Origin: Enterobacter cloacae subsp. cloacae ATCC 13047
Lineage (GTDB): Bacteria > Pseudomonadota > Gammaproteobacteria > Enterobacterales > Enterobacteriaceae
Assembly: GCF_000025565.1 (NCBI RefSeq)
Contig: NC_014121.1
Span: forward strand, 3,410,001-3,474,000
Length of the DNA stretch: 64,000 nucleotides
Reading direction: 5' to 3'
The position numbers were made by a program, and so were the translations under genes. Of this stretch, positions 31,562 to 40,309 are shown piece by piece. The notes under the pieces are model-generated. The model was not told the DNA's origin. It saw only the letters and a program-made list of their open reading frames with translations, and ran no database searches. Position 1 is the first letter of the stretch. Each line of letters starts with the position of its first letter.

Positions 31562-32753
31562 ATTCCTCCAGCATCTGTTGTCCACTGTAGGCCTTGCGGC
31601 TGCGGTTGCGGAACGATTCCAGGTCAGTGCCAAAAACGGCCTGCGCAATCTGCGGCTTCGGCAGTTGCACCAGCGGCAGCACCTCCTGTTCCGCGAACGT
31701 TTTCCCGCCCGATTTTTCCAGCACTTCACGCGCCGCATCGCTGTGGGTGGCGATCACCGGCACGCCAATCGAGAGCGCTTCGCAGAGGATCAGCGGGTAG
31801 TTATCGACGCGCGAGCTGAACACCAGCGCATCCATCCCGTTGAGGGCGCTCATCAGCTTGCGCTTATCCGTTTCAAACCCGTGATTCACCACGTTAGCGC
31901 CGTCGAACGGCGAGAATTTGCCGAAGGTATGCAGTTCGATTTTGTCACCCAGCGCCATCATATCGCGCACCAGCTGCTGGTTGGTTTTGCCGTCGTAACG
32001 CAGGTCATGAGCGACGATTGCAATTTTCGGTTTGCCTGCGGTTTCCGCAACCGGGGTCAACTCGGCCAGAATCGCTTCCGTCGCCACGTCGATCCCGTTG
32101 TTGATGATCTGACACCGCCCTGCCCCATACAGACTGTTAAAAGCATCGGCCACATGCTGGCTGGGGGAGATAAACGTGCAGCCGAGCGACAGCATATCGC
32201 GGAACTGCTGACGTTTTCCGTCCACCAGCTGGTGAGCGCGATCCACTTTCACCGGCGGGTAATTGGTTAATGTCGGGCACTTCTGGCAGGCGTTTTTCCA
32301 GCCTTCACAGCCGTCGGTGAACGCACAGCGCCCGGTCACGCTCCAGTGGTCGTGCAGCGTCCAGATGAAGCGGGTATCCGGCTTGTGAGCCTGTACCTTC
32401 TGGCAAAACGTCACCACCTCTTGCAGATTCAGCCAGTAGCTGTGCAGCACGTGAAAATGGAGCACAACCGGGCCGGAAGTGCGCGTGACCGTACGATAGA
32501 GGTTGTTCAGGTTGCCAAACAGATCGCGGTTAAACAGACGAAACAGCGCAATGTTGGCGACAGACGTCAGACGTGGCGTCTGCTTGTGCACCTGCGGATA
32601 GCTATCGTGGCTGACGCTTTTCTTACCGCCTTTGCCATAGCCGTAGATAAAACGAGACTGAAGCCCTTTTTGCAGCGCACGCTGGTGCAGATCCAGCGCC
32701 ACGCCAGCCGCCCCGCCCTCGGCGAGACGGACGTTAAATTGCAGAATGTTCAT
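31536..32753 (-). CDS. wcaC: Colanic acid glycosyltransferase WcaC
   Basis: GT4-family retaining transferase, 405 residues. MNILQFNVRLAEGGAAGVAL at the start; the middle has a Cys-rich patch (GRCAFTDGCEGWKNACQKCP near 140) known from WcaC; the donor half has KIAIVAHDLRYDGKTNQQLV near 245 and RVDNYPLILCEALSIGVPVI near 315 with the conserved Glu. Overlaps wcaB by four bases (ATGA) and wcaD by 26. Confidence 0.94.
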   Translation of the reverse strand: MNILQFNVRLAEGGAAGVALDLHQRALQKGLQSRFIYGYGKGGKKSVSHDSYPQVHKQTPRLTSVANIALFRLFNRDLFGNLNNLYRTVTRTSGPVVLHFHVLHSYWLNLQEVVTFCQKVQAHKPDTRFIWTLHDHWSVTGRCAFTDGCEGWKNACQKCPTLTNYPPVKVDRAHQLVDGKRQQFRDMLSLGCTFISPSQHVADAFNSLYGAGRCQIINNGIDVATEAILAELTPVAETAGKPKIAIVAHDLRYDGKTNQQLVRDMMALGDKIELHTFGKFSPFDGANVVNHGFETDKRKLMSALNGMDALVFSSRVDNYPLILCEALSIGVPVIATHSDAAREVLEKSGGKTFAEQEVLPLVQLPKPQIAQAVFGTDLESFRNRSRKAYSGQQMLEEYVSFYQSL

Positions 32754-33241
32754 TTGATCACCTTCACGCGGGCTTTTTCGCCCACTACCAGCGCGTTATC
32801 CGGAATGCTGTCCAGCACCACGCTGCCTGCACCAATCGTGACGTTGTTACCAATGGTAATGTCGCCAATGATCACCACGTTCGCCCCCAGCTCGACGTTG
32901 TTGCCGATGACCGGGCAGGCCAGGCTCTCCGGCCCCCGGTTGCCGATGGTGACCGCATGACGAATAGTGAAATCATCCCCGGCGACCACGAACTTATTGA
33001 TGACCACCGCATAGCCGTGGTGAATGGTAAAGCGGCGGCCGATGGTGGCCGCAGCCTGAATTTCATAGCCAAAAATGCATTCGGTGATAATTCGGTACAG
33101 CACCAGAACCGGTGCCGCCCAGAGGTTGTTCAGAACATTTTTCTTACGCCACACCGAGCAGAAATGCGCGATGCGGTACGCCAGAACCATGCAGCACGGG
33201 CGCAGGCTCCAGCTGTTAGCGCGGCAATCTTCCAGAAACAT
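32750..33241 (-). CDS. wcaB: Colanic acid acetyltransferase WcaB
   Basis: Hexapeptide-repeat O-acetyltransferase related to serine acetyltransferase (CysE), 163 residues. The N-terminal helical part (MFLEDCRANSWSLRPCCMVL) precedes the repeats: GYEIQAAATIGRRFTIHHGY near 72, the catalytic-type HGYAVVI histidine, and NVVIIGDITIGNNVTIGAGS near 130. Its start coincides with the wcaA stop region (one-base overlap). Confidence 0.94.
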   Translation of the reverse strand: MFLEDCRANSWSLRPCCMVLAYRIAHFCSVWRKKNVLNNLWAAPVLVLYRIITECIFGYEIQAAATIGRRFTIHHGYAVVINKFVVAGDDFTIRHAVTIGNRGPESLACPVIGNNVELGANVVIIGDITIGNNVTIGAGSVVLDSIPDNALVVGEKARVKVIK

Positions 33242-34083
33242 TATTTCCCCCGCAGTCCATCAGCCAGTCGCTTGCCGTTGCGCACGGAAAACAGCGTCAG
33301 CAAGGTACGCCAGGTCATCCGCTTATTGCGGATCTGATAGAGGGTAAAGAGCTGGTACTTCCGGCTGGCACGGTCAAACTTATCCTTGTGCTTGCGGTAG
33401 AAATGGAAGTAACCCGAGAATTTTTTTGGTGAGGAGGTGATTTGCATCTCCCCGTGGTTGATGTGCAGGATCTGCGTGGCCTCTTCCACCTTCCACGGCT
33501 CGCCATACTCCACCACCATTCGCAGGAAGATGTCGTAATCCTGCGCGGCCTTCAGTTCGGTATCGAACAGGCACTCTTTAAAGCGCCACGCCCAGGTGAA
33601 CACCTGATTGCCGATGATGTTGCGCTTGTAGAACAGGCGGCGAGAGTATGGTGATTTCGGGTACAGCGGCAGGCTGGCAGGCTGCGAGTAAACCTCGCCC
33701 TGACAGACATAGTCGTTGGCATACAGGAAAGCGTGCGTGACCAGTTGTTCCTTGTGCGACAGGAAAATGGACAGCCGGTTTGGTGTCCACTCGTCATCGT
33801 CGTCGATGCCGGTCAGATACTGCCCTTTGGCCTGCATAATTGCCTGATTACGCACCGCACACGCCCCGGAGTTGATCGCGTTATGGGTATAGCTGACACG
33901 CGGGTCATTGAGGTCAGTGACAAACTTTTGCAGCTGCTCATACGAAGAGGAACAGTCATCAACAATGATCAGCTCCCAGTTATCGTAATCCTGGCGCAGC
34001 ACCGATTTGATTGCACGGATCGCCAGCTGCTGACGATTCCATGTCGGCATATAAATAGAAACTAAAGGGCGTTGTGTGGTCAT
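33241..34083 (-). CDS. wcaA: Colanic acid glycosyltransferase WcaA
   Basis: GT2-family transferase, 280 residues from ATG 34081-34083 (MTTQRPLVSIYMPTWNRQQL), with GGGGA seven bases upstream; the longer open frame reads through the palindromic repeat and is rejected. Donor-site motifs: LIIVDDCSSSYEQLQ near 39 and LTGIDDDDEWTPNRLS near 91. First wca gene after the wzc-wcaA hairpins. Confidence 0.95.
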   Translation of the reverse strand: MTTQRPLVSIYMPTWNRQQLAIRAIKSVLRQDYDNWELIIVDDCSSSYEQLQKFVTDLNDPRVSYTHNAINSGACAVRNQAIMQAKGQYLTGIDDDDEWTPNRLSIFLSHKEQLVTHAFLYANDYVCQGEVYSQPASLPLYPKSPYSRRLFYKRNIIGNQVFTWAWRFKECLFDTELKAAQDYDIFLRMVVEYGEPWKVEEATQILHINHGEMQITSSPKKFSGYFHFYRKHKDKFDRASRKYQLFTLYQIRNKRMTWRTLLTLFSVRNGKRLADGLRGK

Positions 34084-34096
34084 AGTCTTCCCCTGA

Positions 34097-34190
34097 TCCC
34101 TCACCCCGCCTCTCTCCCAAAGGGAGAGGGAGAATAGCTGCACCGGGCAGTTCCCTCTCCCCTCGGGAGAGGGTTAGGGTGAGGGGGATT
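34097..34190. repeat. Inverted pair of CCTCTCCC palindromes between wzc and wcaA
   Basis: Two hairpins in opposite orientation: CTCTCCC (34112-34118)/GGGAGAG (34122-34128), and CCCTCTCCC (34153-34161)/GGGAGAGGG (34165-34173). Outer flanks CCCTCAC (from 34099) and GTGAGGG (near 34179-34185) are also inverted, so the pair makes one BIME-like composite. A third copy lies at 40237-40256. It fills the whole gap between wzc and wcaA and could attenuate transcription into the wca genes; no U-run is present, so full termination is unlikely. Confidence 0.85.
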
Positions 34191-34191
34191 G

Positions 34192-36354
34192 TTATTTGCT
34201 GTCAGACTTATATTCGTACTCGTAATACCCGTAATCCTGGTACCCGGTCGCACGGCGGAAGATGGAGTTCAGGATCACCCCTTTCACCTCAATGCCATTC
34301 TGCTCGAAGCGGCTCAGGCTGGTTTCCACTTCCTTCAGGGTGTTCACCGCATAGCGCGCCACCATCAGCGTGGTTCCCGCCAGGCGACCGACCACGGCCG
34401 CATCGGTCACGGCCAGAATTGGTGGTGTATCGATCAGCACCAGGTCATAGTTTTTGCTCGCCCACTCCACCAGCTCGGCAAAGCGGTCGCTCATCAACAG
34501 TTCGGATGGGTTTGGCGGCACCTGACCACGTGGAATGAGGTCAAATTTCGGGATGCTGGTCGGTTTTGCGCTCTGGCTAATCTCACCCTTGCCAAGCAGG
34601 ATTTCCGACAGACCGTTGACGTTATTGGTCCCGAGCAGCTCGTGGGTATAGCCCTTACGCATATCGCAGTCGATCAGCAGTACCCGTTTATTGGTCTGGC
34701 TGACCACCGCCGCCAGGTTGGCACAGACAAAGGTCTTACCTATCGACGGGCTGACACCGGTTAACATCAGTACGTTGTTTTTGGCCTGCATCATGGCGAA
34801 GTGGAGACTGGTACGCAGGCTGCGCACCGCTTCAATTGCCAGGTCCGTCGGGTTACCCACTGCCAGCAGCTGGCTCTGTTTGTAACGCTTGACGCCTTTG
34901 ACGCTTTTGACCCGATCATGCGATTTCTGCCATTCGGAGAGCGGGATACTGGCGTAAACGTTGATACCATTCTCTTCCAGCACCTGCGGGCTTTCGATAC
35001 CGCGGTTGAACAGCGAACGCAGCAGCACACCAACAATGGAGAGCATCAGGCCGAGGATAATGCTGCCGAGGATAATCAGCGCTTTCTTCGGCTTCAGTAC
35101 GCCAGGCTGGGTAATGGCCGGGTCAACAATACGCACGTCGCCGACGGTGCTGGCTTCGGTAATCTTCAGCTCCTGCTGTTTGTTCAGCAGCTGCATATAG
35201 ACCTGCTGGCCGGATTCCACGTCGCGGGTCAGACGCACAATTTCCTGCTGCGTTTTTGGCATCGCGGTGACGCGGTCATTAAGCTTCGCTTTCTCCTCTT
35301 CGAGGGTGCGACGTTTTTCCAGCAGCGTGCGATAGGCCGGGTGACGTTTGGTGTAGAGCTTAGAAATTTCCGCCTCTTTGAAGGTCAACTCATTAAGCTG
35401 CGCATCAATGTTGACCATCGAATCGAGCACCGATTTCGCTTCCAGCGGCAGATCGACGGAGTCTTTATCCTGACGAAACGCGTTCAGTTTGTTCTCTGCA
35501 TCATCCAGACGTGCGCGTACTTCCGGGAGCTGTCTGGCGAGGAAGGCCAGGCTTTTCGCCGCTTCAGCCGACTTGCGTTCGACGTTCTGCTCAAGGTAGT
35601 TGCGGGTAATGCTGTTGAGAATTTCGCGGATTTGATCTTTATCTTCACCGGTAAAGGTCATGCTCAGGACACCCGTGTCCTTGCCATTTTCGGTGACCGT
35701 CAGGTTGTTTTGCAGATTGTTGATCATCCCCAGGGTGGAGAATTTGGTGACGGTAAACTCGCTGCCTTCCTGCGCCTGAATAGCGCTCACCTTCATGCTG
35801 ACGCCATCTTTTGTCAGCATCTGCCCCACTTCACCGCGCGCGCTGAAGCCTGCGTCGCTGGTCAGCTGATACTGCTTCGGCCCTAGCACGGTCAGGGTAA
35901 AGGTTTGATCCGCGCTCCCTTTCGGCAGCACAAAGTCGGTAACTTTTACCGTGTCGTTGCTGTGCCCGGTCAGGCGATCCCAGCCGGCACCAAATATCGG
36001 GAAGGTATTTTTGGTGACGGAGATATCAAGCCCCAGATCGTGAACCGTTTTGCCCAGCACCAGACGCGACTGGATCAGCTGAATTTCGGCCTCGGAGGCA
36101 GGCGGTTTGTTCGCCAGGGCAGAGCCAATATCCTGCACCAGCGAGTTGCCGGTGTTCTGCTCAATCTGCACCAACGCATCGGCGCTGTAGATGGGTGTCG
36201 CAAACAGCGTATAGACGATCGCCGCGGCGGCAAACACGGCGGTGATCCCAAGTACCCACCACTTCGCCTCTATGACGGTGCCGACCAGGCGACCAATATC
36301 GATTTCATCACTGCCCGAAATCGGGGCGGCAGAAGGTTTTGTTTTTTCTGTCAT
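34192..36354 (-). CDS. wzc: Tyrosine-protein kinase Wzc
   Basis: Inner-membrane BY-kinase and chain-length regulator of colanic acid export. 720 residues from ATG 36352-36354, two bases after the wzb stop. N-terminal Wzz domain with membrane segments near 32-52 and 425-447, a periplasmic coiled-coil region (about 250-390), then the cytosolic kinase: Walker A GVSPSIGKTFVCAN near 535, Walker A' LLIDCDMRKG near 560, Walker B LVLIDTPP near 640, and a C-terminal cluster of six tyrosines (GYQDYGYYEYEYKSDSK) that is autophosphorylated and dephosphorylated by Wzb. Confidence 0.96.
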   Translation of the reverse strand: MTEKTKPSAAPISGSDEIDIGRLVGTVIEAKWWVLGITAVFAAAAIVYTLFATPIYSADALVQIEQNTGNSLVQDIGSALANKPPASEAEIQLIQSRLVLGKTVHDLGLDISVTKNTFPIFGAGWDRLTGHSNDTVKVTDFVLPKGSADQTFTLTVLGPKQYQLTSDAGFSARGEVGQMLTKDGVSMKVSAIQAQEGSEFTVTKFSTLGMINNLQNNLTVTENGKDTGVLSMTFTGEDKDQIREILNSITRNYLEQNVERKSAEAAKSLAFLARQLPEVRARLDDAENKLNAFRQDKDSVDLPLEAKSVLDSMVNIDAQLNELTFKEAEISKLYTKRHPAYRTLLEKRRTLEEEKAKLNDRVTAMPKTQQEIVRLTRDVESGQQVYMQLLNKQQELKITEASTVGDVRIVDPAITQPGVLKPKKALIILGSIILGLMLSIVGVLLRSLFNRGIESPQVLEENGINVYASIPLSEWQKSHDRVKSVKGVKRYKQSQLLAVGNPTDLAIEAVRSLRTSLHFAMMQAKNNVLMLTGVSPSIGKTFVCANLAAVVSQTNKRVLLIDCDMRKGYTHELLGTNNVNGLSEILLGKGEISQSAKPTSIPKFDLIPRGQVPPNPSELLMSDRFAELVEWASKNYDLVLIDTPPILAVTDAAVVGRLAGTTLMVARYAVNTLKEVETSLSRFEQNGIEVKGVILNSIFRRATGYQDYGYYEYEYKSDSK

Positions 36355-36356
36355 TG

Positions 36357-36800
36357 TTATCCCTGCTGAGCTTTCAGTGCCTGCGCCCACTGACGGGCAG
36401 ACTGGTCAAGTAAGGTATACACCGCCTCAAAGGCCTCACGGCTTTTGCGATAGGGATCGGGGATTTCGCGTTCGTTTTCCCAGTGACCAAACAGCATCAC
36501 TTTGCCGCGCATCTCCGGTGCGATTTCGCATAGCGAGTGAATATGGCGTTTTTCCATCGTCAGGATCAGGTCATACTCCCGGCACATGCGGCCGGTGACC
36601 TGGCGGGCGCAGTGCCCGTCAAGAGAAAGGTTGTGATCGCGGGCCACGCTCGCGGCGCTTTCATCGGCACCTTTACCGACCAGCGCGCCCAGCCCTGCAG
36701 ATTCGACGGTGAGCTCGGGCTGGTAGTGTTTCAGCAACCGCTCAGCCGTTGGGGAACGGCAAATGTTCCCCACGCATACCACCAGAATTTTATTAAACAT
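36357..36800 (-). CDS. wzb: Low-molecular-weight protein-tyrosine phosphatase Wzb
   Basis: Dephosphorylates the Wzc tyrosine cluster. 147 residues; the P-loop VCVGNICRSPTAERLL at 8-23 has the catalytic Cys-x5-Arg, and the general-acid loop DPYRKS lies near 116. Six bases after the wza stop and two before wzc, the canonical arrangement. Confidence 0.96.
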   Translation of the reverse strand: MFNKILVVCVGNICRSPTAERLLKHYQPELTVESAGLGALVGKGADESAASVARDHNLSLDGHCARQVTGRMCREYDLILTMEKRHIHSLCEIAPEMRGKVMLFGHWENEREIPDPYRKSREAFEAVYTLLDQSARQWAQALKAQQG

Positions 36801-36806
36801 CGCGGA

Positions 36807-37946
36807 TTACCAGGTATGAATGTCGCGCGCCGTATCCGTCATGTAGCGAACGCCACTGATGGTTGGCAGCAACTGGTTGATCAGACGGTTCCAGCGGGCA
36901 ACCGGTGCGGTGGTGACATACACCACGTCATAAGGCTGGAGGCGGAACTCCGTTGCCATTACCAGAGAAGTTGCATCGGACATATCCAGCTGGTAAATAT
37001 TGGCAATCTTGCCTTTCGCACTGCCCTCGCCTTTCAGCGGACGGATCACGAAGATACCGGTGGCATTAGAGGTGGTGAGATCGATACCCTCTGCATTACC
37101 CAGTGCTTCGGTCAGGGTCATGCCGCTGAAGTCCATTTTGAGGGTGCTCTGTTTCTTCACTTCACCCATCACGAAGACTTTCAGATCGTCATTACGCGGT
37201 ACATACAGAATGTCGCCCGGATAGAGCAGACGGTTCTGCGTCAGGTCGCCGTTTTGCATCAGCGCCTGCAGAGAAATGCGTTGTTCTTTGCCGTTGTGTG
37301 TCAGAACGACGTTGCGCCAGTCGGCACCGTCGGTTAAGCCGCCCGCGGCGTTAATGGCGTCCAGCACGGTCAGCGGCACGTTGGTGATGGCCTGCTGGCC
37401 AGATTTGTTCACCTGTCCGGAGATATAGGCTTTTTGCGAACGGAATGCGGCGATATTAACGTCCACCTGCGGATCGGCGATGTACTGCGCTAAGCGGCCG
37501 GTAATATCACTACGGATTTCGGCAAGGGTTTTCCCGGCAACGTGTACTTTGCCGATATAGGGATAGAACATGGTGCCATCAGACTGCACCCAGTTACCGG
37601 TGTCGCTTGAGCTGCGGTATTGGCCCGCTGGCGTGGTCAATTCCGGATGGTCCCACACGGTAACGTTAATGACGTCACCCGGACCTACGCGGTACTGGTA
37701 GGAGGCAATTTCCTGGTCCAGTGACATATTCGGCTGCGCAACATTTGGACGTGGACGTAATTGTTCGACCAGACGTGGTGTCAGTGGATAAACATTCACC
37801 ATTTTGTCGAGATCAAAATCAGCATCCTGTTGTTTGATCACATCCTTACCCATTGTTGACATATTGCTGCCGGGAAAGACTGTACAACCACTCATCAAGG
37901 TCACAGACACCAATAATGGCATCAATTTCATTTTGGATTTCATCAT
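36807..37946 (-). CDS. wza: Outer-membrane polysaccharide export lipoprotein Wza
   Basis: Forms the octameric outer-membrane channel through which colanic acid leaves. 379 residues with a lipoprotein signal ([20 protein letters not shown], then Cys-21 in the lipobox MSGC), the polysaccharide-export domain ([20 protein letters not shown] near 85) and SLBB repeats ([20 protein letters not shown] near 170; [17 protein letters not shown] near 255). The C-terminal [20 protein letters not shown] segment forms the outer-membrane helix. First gene of the colanic acid operon. Confidence 0.97.
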   Translation of the reverse strand: MMKSKMKLMPLLVSVTLMSGCTVFPGSNMSTMGKDVIKQQDADFDLDKMVNVYPLTPRLVEQLRPRPNVAQPNMSLDQEIASYQYRVGPGDVINVTVWDHPELTTPAGQYRSSSDTGNWVQSDGTMFYPYIGKVHVAGKTLAEIRSDITGRLAQYIADPQVDVNIAAFRSQKAYISGQVNKSGQQAITNVPLTVLDAINAAGGLTDGADWRNVVLTHNGKEQRISLQALMQNGDLTQNRLLYPGDILYVPRNDDLKVFVMGEVKKQSTLKMDFSGMTLTEALGNAEGIDLTTSNATGIFVIRPLKGEGSAKGKIANIYQLDMSDATSLVMATEFRLQPYDVVYVTTAPVARWNRLINQLLPTISGVRYMTDTARDIHTW

Positions 37947-38122
37947 TGATTATTTATCACTTTGGCAGAGTAATTATCCTGTGCAATTAAATAAGCCGGG
38001 TCGATTTGGCTTTCAGCATGCAGTTGTTCAAATAGAAATATAACTGGCATCAGTCCTAAAAAAAGCTTATTCATCCATTGGCTATTGACAGAATAATCGA
38101 GGCTGATTCACACGCTTTCAGG

Positions 38123-38160
38123 CACGCTACCGCCCTTGGCTTTCAGTTACCAATCCACTG
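38123..38160 (-). promoter_or_regulatory. JUMPstart/ops element of the colanic acid operon
   Basis: On the minus strand CAGTGGATTGGTAACTGAAA leads into GCCAAGGGCGGTAGCGTG; the ops core GGCGGTAGCGT is at 38134-38124. It diverges from the O-antigen copy at 14068-14106 in the middle but keeps the ops part exactly. It lies about 180 bases upstream of wza in the transcribed leader, where RfaH would load. Confidence 0.88.
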
Positions 38161-38402
38161 ACTAAACAATGCGTTATGGATAGACACCCTCTTTGATAAG
38201 GCCTTCTGGAAATATATCAGCCGCTTGCGATACACGGCAGATAATGAATAACCATCACTGAAGACCGGAACAATAATAGCAACAAGGAGATTTAACATTT
38301 GATGCTGGGAGAATTGTTGCAGCTAACCTAATAGCAGGCAAGGAGACAACTGTCCTAATAACGGTTTTTAAGATTAATATTAAGAGCAAAGTTTTGACGT
38401 TT

Positions 38403-38416
38403 TAGGATTTTCTTTA
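38403..38416 (-). promoter_or_regulatory. RcsAB box upstream of wza
   Basis: On the minus strand TAAAGAAAATCCTA, a near match to the RcsA-RcsB binding site known upstream of E. coli wza (TAAAGAAACTCCTA as I recall it; consensus TaAGaatatTCctA). It lies in the AT-rich part of the leader, some 457 bases before the wza ATG. Supports activation by the Rcs envelope-stress phosphorelay. Confidence 0.75.
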
Positions 38417-38637
38417 TATTGACAAAATTAAAATAAAAACCATTTATTGCGATATATCCTAAAATGCGTTCGCCGTAATTAAATCTACGTATTTAGCTTA
38501 TTTACAGATTCCGCATTGTTCTTCCTTTTTGCCGGATCGTATTAAGAGAAATCTCAGCCCGGCATTGCAATTTCCCCTGGCTTTATCCATGATCGAAGTG
38601 TGACATTGCTCATATAACAGAAGGTATTGCGATTACT

Positions 38638-40221
38638 ATGGAATGGATTGCCGATCCATCAATCTGGGCCGGGCTGGTTACGCTGGTCGTCATCGAATTA
38701 GTGCTCGGTATTGATAACCTGGTCTTTATCGCCATCCTCGCCGAAAAACTCCCCCCGGCGCAGCGCGACCGTGCGCGCGTAACGGGCCTGCTGCTGGCGA
38801 TGGTGATGCGACTGCTACTGCTGGCCTCAATCTCCTGGCTGGTGACCCTGACAAAGCCCCTTTTCTCCGTTCACGGCCTGAGCTTTAGCGCGCGTGATTT
38901 GATCATGCTCTTCGGCGGGTTGTTCCTGCTGTTTAAAGCCACGGTAGAACTGAACGAGCGGCTCGAAGGCAAAGACAGCGAAAACCCCACCCAGCGGCGT
39001 GGGGCTAAATTCTGGCCGGTGGTGGCGCAAATTGTGGTGCTCGATGCAGTCTTCTCCCTGGACTCCGTCATTACCGCCGTCGGGATGGTCGACCATCTGG
39101 CGGTGATGATGGCTGCGGTGATCATTGCCATTACGCTGATGGTGATGGCGAGTAAAGCGCTGACCCGGTTTGTTAACAGCCACCCGACCATTGTGATTCT
39201 CTGCCTGAGTTTCCTGTTAATGATTGGCTTTAGCCTGGTGGCCGACGGCTTTGGGTTCCACATTCCGAAAGGCTATCTCTACGCCGCCATTGGTTTCTCC
39301 GTCATGATTGAGGCGCTTAACCAGCTGGCGATTTTCAACCGCCGCCGCTTCCTCTCGGCAAATCAGACATTACGTCAACGCACCGCCGACACGGTGATGC
39401 GCCTGCTCAGCGGGAAGAAAGAAGATGCGGAGCTGGATGCTGAATCTTCCGCGATGCTGGCCGATCACAGTGACGGGCAGATCTTCAACCCGCAGGAGCG
39501 GCTGATGATTGAGCGGGTGCTCAATCTTAACCAGCGCACGGTCAGCAGCATCATGACGTCGCGCCATGACATCGAACATATCGACCTCACCGCCCCGGAA
39601 GAGCAGATCCGCGCCCTGCTGGACAGAAACCAGCATACCCGGGTGGTCGTGACGGGGGGTGACGAGGAAGAGGAGCTGCTGGGCGTGGTGCACGTCCTTG
39701 ACCTGCTGCAACAGCAGTTGCACGGTGAGGCACTCAATTTGCGCGCCCTGGTGCGCCAGCCGCTGGTGTTCCCGGAGGGGCTGCAGTTGCTCTCTGCCCT
39801 TGAGCAATTCCGTAACGCGCGTACGCACTTTGCCTTTGTGGTGGATGAGTTTGGTTCGGTTGAGGGGCTGGTCACGCTCAGCGACGTGATGGAAACCATC
39901 GCCGGTAATTTGCCAAACGAAGTGGATGAAATCGATGCGCGCCACGACATTCAGAAAAACGCGGACGGTTCATGGACGGCCAACGGCCATATGCCGCTTG
40001 AAGACCTGGTCCAGTATGTTCCCCTGCCGCTGGATGAAAAGCGCGAGTATCACACCATTGCAGGTCTGCTGATGGAGTATCTGCAGCGCATTCCCCAGCC
40101 GGGTGAAGAAGTTCAGGTAGGCGACTATATGCTCAAGACGCTGCAGATTGAGAACCATCGCGTGCAGAAGGTGCAGCTGATACCGCTGCGCGACGAAGAC
40201 GAGATGGATTTTGAGGTGTAG
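38638..40221 (+). CDS. yegH: TerC-family membrane protein with CBS and CorC_HlyC domains, YegH
   Basis: 527-residue inner-membrane protein of unknown physiological role. N-terminal TerC domain with seven hydrophobic segments (about 10-230: [20 protein letters not shown] near 20; [20 protein letters not shown] near 135), a CBS-domain pair (about 300-420, from [20 protein letters not shown]) and a C-terminal CorC_HlyC/transporter-associated domain (about 435-520). TerC relatives are linked to metal (manganese) export, so a metal-related function is plausible but not shown. The gene is divergent from wza and convergent with asmA. Confidence 0.93.
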   Translation: MEWIADPSIWAGLVTLVVIELVLGIDNLVFIAILAEKLPPAQRDRARVTGLLLAMVMRLLLLASISWLVTLTKPLFSVHGLSFSARDLIMLFGGLFLLFKATVELNERLEGKDSENPTQRRGAKFWPVVAQIVVLDAVFSLDSVITAVGMVDHLAVMMAAVIIAITLMVMASKALTRFVNSHPTIVILCLSFLLMIGFSLVADGFGFHIPKGYLYAAIGFSVMIEALNQLAIFNRRRFLSANQTLRQRTADTVMRLLSGKKEDAELDAESSAMLADHSDGQIFNPQERLMIERVLNLNQRTVSSIMTSRHDIEHIDLTAPEEQIRALLDRNQHTRVVVTGGDEEEELLGVVHVLDLLQQQLHGEALNLRALVRQPLVFPEGLQLLSALEQFRNARTHFAFVVDEFGSVEGLVTLSDVMETIAGNLPNEVDEIDARHDIQKNADGSWTANGHMPLEDLVQYVPLPLDEKREYHTIAGLLMEYLQRIPQPGEEVQVGDYMLKTLQIENHRVQKVQLIPLRDEDEMDFEV

Positions 40222-40236
40222 GAAAAACACGTTGCT

Positions 40237-40256
40237 CCCTCTCCCGTGGGAGAGGG
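40237..40256. repeat. CCTCTCCC palindrome between yegH and asmA
   Basis: CCCTCTCCC (40237-40245) and GGGAGAGGG (40248-40256) form a perfect 9-bp stem, followed by ATGGGGTGAGGGC. The same element as the pair at 34097-34190. Placed between convergent genes, it may act as a weak bidirectional terminator or mRNA 3' stabiliser. Confidence 0.8.
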
Positions 40257-40309
40257 ATGGGGTGAGGGCATCAGGCCGCACTGGCAGCCGCCACCCGGCA
40301 CAACGAACA

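Larger units (their letters stand above)
37947..38637. other. Divergent regulatory region between wza and yegH
   Basis: 691 bases without a gene. It carries the JUMPstart/ops element of the colanic acid operon (38123-38160), an RcsAB-box match (38403-38416), a long AT-rich segment (about 38370-38500) and the yegH promoter side. The wza leader from the RcsAB box to the ATG is some 450 bases. Exact -35/-10 boxes were not assigned. Confidence 0.75.

Noticed and set aside
34097..34190. CRISPR-like or IS-end interpretation of the repeated palindromes
   Set aside because: Only two adjacent copies in inverted orientation plus one distant copy, no spacers, no transposase; they fit REP/BIME-type intergenic repeats.
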